From assembly GCA_963691705.1 (NCBI GenBank), contig OY829544.1:37655917-37719916 (forward strand): a stretch of 64,000 bases of DNA. The letters are read 5' to 3'. The first letter of the stretch is position 1. Each line of letters starts with the position of its first letter. Position numbers and translations under genes: made by a program. The notes beneath the pieces were generated by a model. The model did not search any database. It was not told the DNA's origin and worked only from the letters and a program-made list of their open reading frames with translations. Positions 35,801-45,233 of the stretch are shown here, one piece after another. Origin of the DNA: Viola odorata (taxonomy: Eukaryota > Streptophyta > Magnoliopsida > Malpighiales > Violaceae).

Positions 35801-36308
35801 AATCACTCACAAGGACTGGCATGACATGCTTCCCTTCGCATTGCATGCCTACCGGATAGCAACCCGTACATCTACAGGGGTAACTCCCTACTCATTAGTT
35901 TACGGCATGGAAGCCGTAATTCCCCTTGAAATAGAAATCCCTTCTCTCAGAATCCTGGCAGAGTCTGAAGTAGAAGAATCAGATTGGGCAAGAGTGAGGT
36001 ACGAGCAGCTGAACCTCCTTCCCGAAAAGCGCTTGGCCGCTATCTGCCATGCACAATTATATCAGCAAAGAATGGCCAACGCTTATGACAGGAAAGTGCG
36101 ACCTCGCAAGTTCGAGGCTGGGGATTTAGTACTGAAGAAGATTCTCCCTCATCAGGAGGCCAGTCAAGGAAAGTGGGCCCCCAAATATGAGGGCCCGTAT
36201 CTAGTTAAAAGTGCATTCTCAGGGGGTGCCCTAATGCTAACCAACATGGACGGAGACGATCTCCTAAGACCGGTGAATGCCGATGCAGTCAAGATATACT
36301 ACGCCTGA
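32869..36308 (+). pseudogene. pol second exon of element A: RT, two RNase H domains, integrase; broken
   Basis: RT (about 33280-33960) has DFRDLNRASPKDDFPLP, MPFGLKNAGATYQR and the catalytic YVDDM. The first RNase H (about 34110-34470) is degenerate: TVTASTMG stands where the catalytic TDAS would be and WLISRMDPLKY where TDH is usual. A second, archaeal-type RNase H (about 34570-34960) has FDGAVN, TNNIAEYEA, GD and ADALATLA. Dual RNase H is typical of Tat elements. Integrase (about 35080-36308) has the HHCC zinc region (ending CHKCQ), the DDE core (GIDIIGQ, ITDNGSN, NGAVEAANKN) and a tail ending NADAVKIYYA. Lesions: TAA at 34784-34786 replaces the Ser of the second RNase H GDS motif, and one extra A in an A7 run (about 35774-35780) shifts frame inside integrase. 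Confidence 0.92.
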
Positions 36309-37256
36309 AGTGTCACGGGTTACACGTTCGGCCAGATCAGCGACATAGGGTTTTATCATGACAATCTAACACAAACGTTTGTTCTGAAATTAATAAAACA
36401 AGTTTTTTCAGGAGGCGTATTATTTTAAAACTTTGTTATCCTCTTTCGTTAAACGTGTGAGATGACAAAAGGAGGCATGGCATAGATGGCTCCCCAGGAG
36501 TAGCTCGAGACGTAAGACGCGTCCCTTAGACTAACGCCACTAATCAATTTTAAGTTTTGCAGCGGCGTATAGTCTCATCTTGGCATCACGAGAAGACCAC
36601 GGAGCTTCCGCTCGTAGCGACTCTTGGAGGGCCGCAACGGGCCACCTTCAAGAGCAAATCAGGAAAGATTTTAAGGCAAACTGTCACCATCTAAAGCGAA
36701 ATTCTTTTTCCTGCGGTGCGACCAGCACAACCGGCATCGCGAACAACCGTTCTCGAAGGACTAAATGCTGAACCAAAGTCACAAAGCTCATCCTAAGCCG
36801 GCCAAGCCGTAGAAACGCTAGCAAAGTCGGCTCCCATCTCCGTTCACCTATTCGGAGGAGCTCATCGCCAAAACACCGTGGTCGCACAGTGCACCATTAC
36901 AGGCAACAACTCCTGGGAAAAGCACGACGAAAAGCCGTCCTCCTGGGGTCACCATCAACATTACTTAATGCGGTCTTGTTCAAGAAGGTTCCGGCATCCG
37001 CACCATGATCAATATGGTGTATCCTTTAATCGAGAGACAGCCAGGCTGCCCGCATTGCCCAAGCCGAGGCAGGAGCTGCGGTAAAACATCTAAAAGCAAA
37101 GCTATCATCAATCGGCATCCGACCCAAGTCACACTCGATGACCTACGGCTGGCCCGTCTAAAAGGGAGAGCTTAAAAACTTATCAATCACATTCCTTTTG
37201 CCAAAAATCATCTCGCATTTACTCCTCATTAGTTCTTGCCGCATCGTTTTTTTCAG

Positions 37257-37401
37257 GAACTGGGTCACCCCCATTCGATGCCCGCATAAGGACGGTAAGC
37301 ATGTGCCCTTGCAGCCCCGGTGCACATTACGGGAACGGAGGGTTTTCCCCTTTATCCCCAAGCAATCACTAAGCCCATCAACAAAGGTCTAGCAAGGGCC
37401 G
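37257..37401 (+). other. Two micro-exon-like blocks in the A 3' region
   Basis: Block 1 (37257-37294, 38 nt) follows CGTTTTTTTCAG and precedes GTAAGCATG. Block 2 (37363-37401, 39 nt) follows TTTATCCCCAAG and precedes GTAAGCAAG. Both lengths and all four borders are the same in element B (16258-16221, 16153-16115), though the intervening sequence has diverged. Whether they are spliced is unknown. Confidence 0.45.
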
Positions 37402-38026
37402 GTAAGCAAGTATACCCAGTGCGGATCCCATTTTCCCTTCGACCGGGATCAGCGGTTCCCATAAAGCAGCTGAAAAAGAAACCAATCAGCACACCGAAGC
37501 GAAGCATCCCGGAACCGGGGACCACGTCATAGGCACCCTCGAAAAGCCGAGTTAAAAGAAGGGAGAATCCCTGAACTTATCTCTTTTTTTCGTTTTAAAT
37601 TAATTTCTCTGTTTGTTGTCCCCTCTGCATCTCACAGGGACCGGAAGCATCTCGCTGTCATCCGCGTGAAGCTCGTGGAAGACACCCTTGCAGCCCCGCT
37701 ACACACCTTAGGGGAGTCCATCTTTCTTTCCCCTTTTATTTAAAATTGTTTTCATTCTTACTCGATTTGATAGCTTTAAGCCGAGTACGGTCGTCTGGCC
37801 CACTGGGGGCAACCTTAGGTTCTCATTAGAACGTTGCAAGTAAGTCATCCCCCACATCTAGCAATCAAGTCTTCTAGCAATCAAACCATTGAGCAATCAA
37901 ACCCTCAATCAATCAAAAATCAAAAAAATCGATCAAAGTCCCTCTTTAGCCCGGCTAAAACAAAAGCATACTGCTCTTATAGGCATTTTCATGCATCGCA
38001 TAGGTCAGAAATATTCAATCCCTCTG

Positions 38027-38233
38027 TTAAATCAAGCATCTATCCAAATTACGTGCCATGCATGATATTACCTGTTTGCTCTTATATCCACGGTTTGTTC
38101 CGACGTAAGCAGTCACAAACAAATCCCGGTAAGCATTTTCGAGCCATCGCGGCGTATCCTTCATGAGTGTAAGGGCCTGACTAGATACTAGTTGAGTTCG
38201 CATAATATCCAGGGTACATGCGCAATCAGACAT
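38027..38233 (-). CDS. Conserved antisense 68-residue ORF in the 3' region of element A
   Basis: Open from an ATG at 38233 to a stop at 38027, opposite to the element. The protein begins MSDCACTLDIMRTQLV, continues with RWLENAYRDLFVTAYVG and ends CMARNLDRCLI. It matches the antisense ORF of element B (15083-15289) over its whole length with about a dozen substitutions and no gap. No recognised domain. A block of related DNA exists in element C, where the frame is broken. It may encode a small protein from antisense RNA, or the DNA may be conserved for another reason; I cannot separate these by eye. Confidence 0.4.
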   Translation of the reverse strand: MSDCACTLDIMRTQLVSSQALTLMKDTPRWLENAYRDLFVTAYVGTNRGYKSKQVISCMARNLDRCLI

Positions 38234-38566
38234 GGGATAGCTATGAAATGACGTGGGACTTTTACGATTTTCTCCACTTTTTTCGTTTCTTTACTCTTTC
38301 CACCATGTATGTCATCACTCCCCAAACCAACAATATCACTCATACCCCGGGAGCCAAAGAGCAGTTTCAGCTAAAATTGCCAGCCGGAAGTAAAAGCACG
38401 CCAAGTTCAAGTTCACGACGAAGGAGACTGAAAAGGGCGCCAGGAGATCGCTAAGGACTATCACCGAAGAAGCAGCAACTACGAAGGCCGAGGCCTCGAG
38501 ACAGAAGGGGAAGAGATCAAGACGAAGGCCGTGCTTGCTCTGCTCTGTTGCATTTCAAGATCAAAT

Positions 38567-38672
38567 CAAAAAAAAGGGAAGAAGAAAAAAAAAAGAAAAG
38601 AAAAAAAAAGGGAGAGACAAGAGAAAAAGAAAAAAAAAGAGAGGAAAAAGGGAAAAGAAAAGAAAAAAGAAA
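38567..38672 (+). other. Long polypurine tract in the A 3' region
   Basis: About 105 bases of nearly pure A and G on the sense strand, interrupted by a single C. Element B has a matching purine-rich tract on its sense strand (plus-strand 14641-14752 is C/T), and both lie about 2-2.6 kb before the polypurine tract at the 3' LTR. Confidence 0.7.
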
Positions 38673-39012
38673 TGCTCAGAGACCTTCGAAGAATAACAAA
38701 CAATCGAAGAGACAAAGCAAGCACAGCCCGGGGACGACTCAGTTCGAGAAATCTCGAAGAAAAATTTTCCCAGTGAACTCGAGTAAAAAGGCCCAAGGCC
38801 AACTCGAGAAATCTCAAAGCAACCTTCCCCAGTGAACTCGAGCAAAAAAGGCCCAAGGCCAACTCGAGAAATCTCGAAGCATCTTTCCCCAGGAAAGGCC
38901 CAATGCCCCACTCGACACACCGCAAGCAGCGAACCGCAAAGCAGCGACGACGCTCCCCCAATGAAGACTCGAGAAAAGGGCCCCTGGCCGACGGGAAAAT
39001 GACATCCCCAGC

Positions 39013-39150
39013 AAAACATCGCCCACATCAGGGCCAATCAGCAAAACATCGCCCACATCAGGGCCAATCAGCAAAACATCATCGCCCACATCAGGGCCGA
39101 TCAGCAAAACATCGCCCACATCGGGGCCAATCAGCAAAGCATCACTCATC
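39013..39150 (+). repeat. 30-bp tandem repeat, about 4.5 copies
   Basis: Units of AAAACATCGCCCACATCAGG followed by GCCAATCAGC; the third copy has an extra ATC. The unit lies in the element A 3' region. Confidence 0.9.
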
Positions 39151-39504
39151 AAAAAGCCTTCCAACTCCTCGGCAAAGCAATCTTTTCCCAAAACAAACTC
39201 CTTTCCGAACTTTTCATGTCCTTTCATTCTTTTCCGTAAAAGTCCCATCGATTATTAGAACGCCCATGCATGTGCATCTTCATTCGAAGTCTATTCACTC
39301 GGATTGACATTGCGAACTGTAAATTATGTATCATGTTAGTAGCATCTTTATGAGTGTAAAACACTTAGCCTTGTTTCAGAGCGTGAGTGCAAACACTAAT
39401 ATCAGGTGAGGACTGCTTACGGCTGCAAGTCGTGGGAAAGTCTTGTCTTGGGGATCGTTACCTCCTGAGCAGGACGCAGACGCATTCTAGGTTCGTATCA
39501 AGGC

Positions 39505-40660
39505 CGCTAGCATTAGCATTCTTCTCCTCCCAGAGTGACAGCATAGTTTAGATTTCAGCATAGCATCTTCTCCTCCCAGAGTGACAGCATAGTATAATTT
39601 CCAGCATAGCATCTTCTCCTCCCAGAGTGACCTTAGTTCAAGTTTCCGCATTTCGCGTCGTCTCCTACGGGAATCGACGTTCTTTAAGATTTCAGCATAG
39701 CATCTTCTCCTCCCAGAGTGACAGCATAGGTTTAATTTCCAGCATAGCATCTTCTCCTCCCAGAGTGACCTTAGTTTAAATTTCCGCATTTCGCGTCGTC
39801 TCCTACGGGAATCGACGTTCTTTAAATTTCAGCATAGCATCTTCTCCTCCCAGAGTGACAGCATAGTATAATTTCCAGCATAGCATCTTCTCCTCCCAGA
39901 GTGACCTTAGTTCAAGTTTCCGCATTTCGCGTCGTCTCCTACGGGAATCGACGTTCTTTAAGATTTCAGCATAGCATCTTCTCCTCCCAGAGTGACAGCA
40001 TAGGTTTAATTTCCAGCATAGCATCTTCTCCTCCCAGAGTGACCTTAGTTTAAATTTCCGCATTTCGCGTCGTCTCCCACGGGAATCGACGTTCTTTAAA
40101 TTTCAGCATAGCATCTTCTCCTCCCAGAGTGACAGCATAGTTTAATTTCCAGCATAGCATCTTCTCCTCCCAGAGTGACAGCATAGTTTAATTTCCAGCA
40201 TAGCATCTTCTCCTCCCAGAGTGACAGCATAGTTTAATTTCCAGCATAGCATCTTCTCCTCCCAGAGTGACCTTAGTTTAAGTTTCCACATTTCGCGTCG
40301 TCTCCTACGGGAATCGACGTTCTTTAGATTTCAGCATAGCATCTTCTCCTCCCAGAGTGACAGCATAGTTTAGCTTCCAGCACAGCATCTCCTCCTCCCA
40401 GAGTGACCTTAGTTTAAGTTTCCGCATTTCGCGTCGTCTCCTACGGGAATCGACGTTCTTTTGATTTCAGCATAGCATTCTCCTCCTCCCAGAGTGACAG
40501 TATAGTGTAGCTTCCAGCGTAGCGTTTCTTCACCTCCCAGAGTGACAACATAGCGTAGATCTACCTTTTTCAGCTTTAGCATTTCTTCCCCTCTCAGAGT
40601 GATATCCTTCACATAATTCTACATTTCTGCATAATTATTTTCTTCCTCTTAGAGTTGACA
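39505..40660 (+). repeat. Complex tandem array around CTCCTCCCAGAGTGAC (A), with a 274-bp higher-order repeat
   Basis: About 46-bp units (CAGCATAGCATCTTCTCCTC, CCAGAGTGACAGCATAG) alternate with about 90-bp units holding TTTCGCGTCGTCTCCTACGG and GAATCGACGTTCTTT. Landmarks at 39591 and 39631 recur at 39865 and 39905, so a 274-bp block has been duplicated. Scattered copies of the core motif continue to about 41060. Apparent minus-strand ORFs here come from the array. Confidence 0.92.
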
Positions 40661-41121
40661 TCATTAGGGCGAAACGTTCATACATCTACGAATAGCGCGT
40701 CATCCTCCCTAGGCAACGTCTGTTGCGTGTCAGACCCCCCAGTGAAGCCGTCATTTACGTTGTCGTAAAATCACTTTTCATCCCTAGCAGAGTAGTCATC
40801 ATTTACACTTCCTGCAACTTATGTTTCTCTCAATACCCGAGTAGATCTAAGCTTATATCTTTGCAGGATCAACAACCTATCTCCTCCTCCCAGAGCGACA
40901 TCAAGCAATCACCTGTTAATCCCTAGTGATGACAACAGCAATTTCCTCCTCCCAGAGTGACAGCAATCAATCTCCTCCTCCCAGAGTGACGGCAAGTAAT
41001 CACCTTTTACCCCCAGTGGTAGCATCAATCAAACTACCTCCTCCCAGAGCGACATCATCACTGTAGGTTTGAGGTAAGACCTGTTGTGTCGCCAAAATTC
41101 GGATATATATAGGGGCGGCTG

Positions 41122-41161
41122 TCTTTACTGCTTATCAAATCCTTCGATAAGACAGTAAAGA
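41122..41161 (+). promoter_or_regulatory. Stem-loop next to the polypurine tract, element A
   Basis: TCTTTACTGCTTATC (41122-41136) pairs with GATAAGACAGTAAAGA (41146-41161) with one bulged A and a nine-base loop. The 3' arm runs into the purine tract. Confidence 0.75.
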
Positions 41162-41170
41162 GGGGGCAAC
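41157..41170 (+). other. Polypurine tract of element A
   Basis: AAAGAGGGGGCAAC directly precedes the TG of the 3' LTR. It would be the RNase H-resistant primer for plus-strand DNA. Confidence 0.8.
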
Positions 41171-44100
41171 TGTTGATACCCAAATTTTGACGCCATTTTT
41201 AATCAATTTTAGCATTTCTGTCATTTATTTAATTTACTGTCATTTTTACTTGATTTACAGTCATCTGTAGTTAGTTTACTATCGCTAGCATTTTTAGGTG
41301 TTTCGTTGCATTTTTGCATCGTCGTTAGCATCGTCAGCTTTCGAAATCGCATTTTCAATTTTTCGGCATGCATATTCATTATTATTATTAATATTATTTT
41401 TAGCCTAAAAAATCACGTTTTAGACTATCCGGCGGTCGTATGCTAGTTTTTCTGCATTTTTGGTCATCTCACGAATTTTAGGATTTTTAGGGTTTTAGCG
41501 CATTTTTTAGTACTTTTATTATTTTATTAATATTTTTATTCGAGCTTTTATTGGACCCGAGTAAGTCTGCTCGAACCACAGCTTGACTTTTAAATGTTTT
41601 CCATCAACTAGTTGCTAGCTTTTTTTTCTGCTCGCAACAGTATACAGCGTTTCGCGTAATTTTCGGCGTAACGTTTTTATTTTTCTGTTCCCGCGTTTCG
41701 CGCTTTTGAACGCGAAAATAAACGTGTCAAACGCGAAATTTTCATGCTTCGCTGTATACGGTTAAAACCGTCATATTTTTCTCTACGCGCTGGTACCCTC
41801 GGATCGAAAAGTCTGAGCGTTTGCTCACAGGACTCAGCTCGAGCCCATTTAAATAAATTAAAGGGCAATTTTAATCACAACCGTTGATCTGGTCAACTCA
41901 AGAAAAGTCAACCAGATCAACGGTTGATAAATTAAAGGGGCATGGTGCATGGCACACGCGAACGGCCATGGACGTGCGTGAACAGGGGAGCGAGCCACCG
42001 AGCTGCTCGCTCCCGTCCCCTCGGCCGTTACCTGTCCCCTCGGCCATCATCACAACGCCCCTAGCCCAGCCACCTCACGGCCGTAGCCCCGCCAGCGTGA
42101 ACAACACCACCACGCGCAGCTCCTTCTCTCTCTCCTCCACGCGATTTTCTCCTATAAATAGGAGCTCCCATTCAACATAAAAACGACACCAAAATCGCAA
42201 GAAACCCTTGCTCCTTCTCCCTCTTGATCAGCTTGCTCATATTGAGCGACAATCGTCCAGTTCAAAGTTTGAAACGTGAGCTTTCTCTCTCTAGCTCATC
42301 TTCGGTTTTTCTGCGCAAGTTTTCTTTAATTTCGTTTGGCTTGATTTTGAGCAAATAAATTGATTGTTTTTGTGCTATTAATTCACATACGTAATGTAGA
42401 TTAAATACATGCTTTCAATTTTGAAAATCGTTGGCTAGATTGTTCGAATTAATTAGTTTTCGATAATTAACGGTTCGGTCATTTTTTTCGAAATTAAATT
42501 TTGTACGAGTCAAACTAAAAATAGAGGTTTATACGGTCGGAAAGTCGTCGAAGAGACGAACATTTCGGTACATCCATTTTTCAAAACGGCCAAGTGTGGC
42601 CGGAGTTGGGTCGCCGGCAGTAGCTCCGGCGACCAAGGGAGGGGGTGATGAATAGTGCCATGCCTATTCATCACACGGCGCCGTTTTGGCCCCCCTCCCA
42701 AGTTTTCAAAGTTTTCAATTAGGTCCCTCCGATTTTTAATTCTTTCCGAAATTTCAAATCGCAAGTTTTTCGTAAAAATAATTCGTACGCATCGTACATT
42801 AATTTCTCGTATTATCAACTGTTTAATTTTCTGCACTTATCAACTGTTTAATTTTCTGCACTTATCAACTGTTTAATTTTCTGCACTTATCAACTGTTTA
42901 ATTTTCTGCACGTATCAACTGTTTAATTTTCTGCACTTATCAACTGTTTTAATTCTTAGCACTTTAAATTTTTGCACTTTATTTTCTGCAATTTAAAAAT
43001 TCAGTTATTTATTTTTACCGCCTACATGGACGGTCACACTTTAATTTCCGCAATATCAACTGCTTTAATTTTTCGCAAAACTGCTGGAAATCCTTCCGCA
43101 ATATCAACTGTTTTATTTTCTGCAAATATCAATTGTTTTATTTTCCGCAATATCAACTGCTTTAATTTTTCGCACAACTGCTGGAAATCCTTCCGCAAAT
43201 ATCAACTGTTTTATTTTCTGCAAATATCAATTGTTTTATTTTCCGCAATATCAACTGCTTTAATTTTTCGCACAACTGCTGGAAATCCTTCCGCAAATAT
43301 CAACTGCTTTATTTTCTGCAAATATCAATTGTTTTATTTTTCGCAAATATCAACTCTCTACTTTCTGCAAATTATCCAACTGTTAAATTCTCACATGCGT
43401 AAAATCAATCATTCTCCGCATGCAATCACGTAGGTGTTAGATTCTCACATGCTTAAAATCAATCATTTTTCGCATGCAATCAACGTAGATATTAAATTCT
43501 CCCATGCGTAAAATCAATCATTCTTCGCATGCAATCACGTAGATGTTAGATTCTCACATGCTTAAAATCAATCATTTTTCGCATGCAATCAACGTAGCCT
43601 TTTAATTCTCACATGCTTAAAATCAATCATTTTTCGCATGCAATCACGTAGCATTTTAATTCTCACATGCTTAAAATCAATCATTTTTCGCATGCAATCA
43701 ACGTAGCATTTTAATTCTCACATGCTTAAAATCAATCATTTTTCGCATGCAATCACGTAGCATTTTAATTCTCACATGCGTAAAATCAATCATTCTTCGC
43801 ATGCAATCACGTAGATGTTAGATTCTCACATGCTTAAAATCAATCATTTTTCGCATGCAATCAACGTAGCATTTTAATTCTCACATACTTAAAATCAATC
43901 ATTTTTCGCATGCAATCACGTAGCACTGTTTAAAATTCTCACATGCGTAAAATCAATCATTTTTCGCATGCAATCACCATAGCATTTAAATTCTCGTATG
44001 TGTAAAATCAATCATTTTTCACATACGATCAACCCAACATTTAAATTTCGTATGCGTAAAATCAATCATTTATCGCATGCAAATCAGCTCAGCTTTTAAA

Positions 44101-45135
44101 TTCTCGTATGCGTAAAATCCATCATTTTTCGCATACAAACAACTGTCATCATTTTTGTCAAACCCAGCATCTCACTTTCGTATACGCAAAATTCATCATT
44201 TCTCGTATGCAATCAACTGTCATTTAAATTTTCGCACTCATAAAATTGTTTACTTCTTTCTCAAGCTATCACTAATACTCTCACTTTGTAGGTTTTAAAT
44301 TCAAGCTTCGCTCGAAAGTACGCCTTTCGATTCCCTTTTATTTATTCAGCGCTTTTTTTCGTAAAATAGCAGTCGTACGCATGATATATAGAACTGTTAG
44401 AATTAAAATCAACCCACATGAACAACGTGTTTAAAGAGTCGCTTCAAATGCCATATTCATGTGATTTTAAATTCTCGCATATATTGACTGCATGTACATG
44501 GGGACTTTCGATCCCACATCAGTTTTCCACTTCAAAAACCAATCATTTAAAATTGGTACTCTGTTAGCAATCCATGATAGATTCACATAGCAATCAATCT
44601 AATCATGCATGGCCCGATGATGAAATAAGAGGGCGCTCATTCAGTCTTACAGAAAATTCAGTCCCATCACGTTACGGTCAAGAATAATAGACTGATCTTG
44701 ATAAACGATAACCCCGTCCGAAAGATCTTTTTTATTATTTTTGAACGGTCCCGATTGTGGAAAAGGCTAAAGTGACGATTCCTCTGAGGGCCCCCTTTTT
44801 CAAAATAAAACGCATTTTCATCAAAACACCTTTTAAACACCTCTCTCATCAACCGGTAACCGTTTTCGGATGTGACTCGGGTGCCTAACACCTTCCCGAG
44901 ACCATAATACGACCCCGAACCTTTTGTCTGGGGTCCAGACCCCTTTTTTGTGCCTTTAGTTTTTTTACTTATTATATTTCCTATGCCATGACGATTAAGG
45001 TTCCCTAAAGCCTAGCAACCAAATTAGGGTGGCGACTTCATTGCATGTTGCGAGGCGTCTGTCTACGCTGAGCATTGTAAGGTCCCAAATTTCGTTGCAC
45101 ACTCGCGAGTTTTTAATTTTCGTGGGGGCGCGACA
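41171..45135 (+). repeat. 3' LTR of element A (3965 bp)
   Basis: Same ends and content as the 5' LTR. The 80-bp length difference is fully explained by one missing 25-bp unit and one missing 55-bp unit. Scattered substitutions include 41285 (CTATCGC for CTATAGC) and the T run near 41620. Palindrome 41879-41925; TATA box 42153-42160. Confidence 0.96.
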
Positions 45136-45233
45136 ACTTCCTAAATTCATAAAAAATGGCTAAGATAGATGAAATCAGGGGTCCTAGCTAAAAAGAAAAG
45201 ATCTGCCGATATCCAAGCCTTTCCCTGAAGGTG

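Larger units (their letters stand above)
36309..41121 (+). other. 3' untranslated region of element A
   Basis: 4.8 kb with no sense gene. In order: an acceptor-like TTTTGCAG (36562), micro-exon-like blocks (37257-37294, 37363-37401), an acceptor-like CTCACAG (37637), a few CTAGCAATCAA units (37855-37915), the conserved block with the antisense ORF (38027-38233), a purine tract (38567-38672), 55-bp-spaced CTCGAGAAATCTCGAAG repeats (38735-38890), a 30-bp array (39013-39150) and the large array (39505-40660). Confidence 0.8.
21289..45135 (+). mobile_element. Element A: complete, young Ogre (Tat-lineage Ty3/gypsy) retrotransposon
   Basis: Full structure in 23,847 bp: LTRs at 21289-25333 and 41171-45135, perfect target-site duplication ACTTC (21284-21288 and 45136-45140), tRNA-Arg-type primer site, ORF1, gag-pro, intron, RT with two RNase H domains, integrase, repeat-rich 3' region and polypurine tract. 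The extra ORF upstream of gag, the intron between protease and RT, the primer type and the huge size are the recognised hallmarks of Ogre elements. The LTRs differ by a small number of scattered substitutions and by exactly one 25-bp and one 55-bp repeat unit. Gag-pro-pol nevertheless has at least four nonsense codons and two frameshifts. Confidence 0.96.

Noticed and set aside
38531..38835. Lys/Glu-rich plus-strand ORFs
   Set aside because: Translation of a polypurine tract; length and composition are explained by low complexity.
39487..40063. Two minus-strand ORFs with repeated RSLWEEKMLCWKLN
   Set aside because: They follow the 274-bp higher-order repeat and have no conserved frame in element B.
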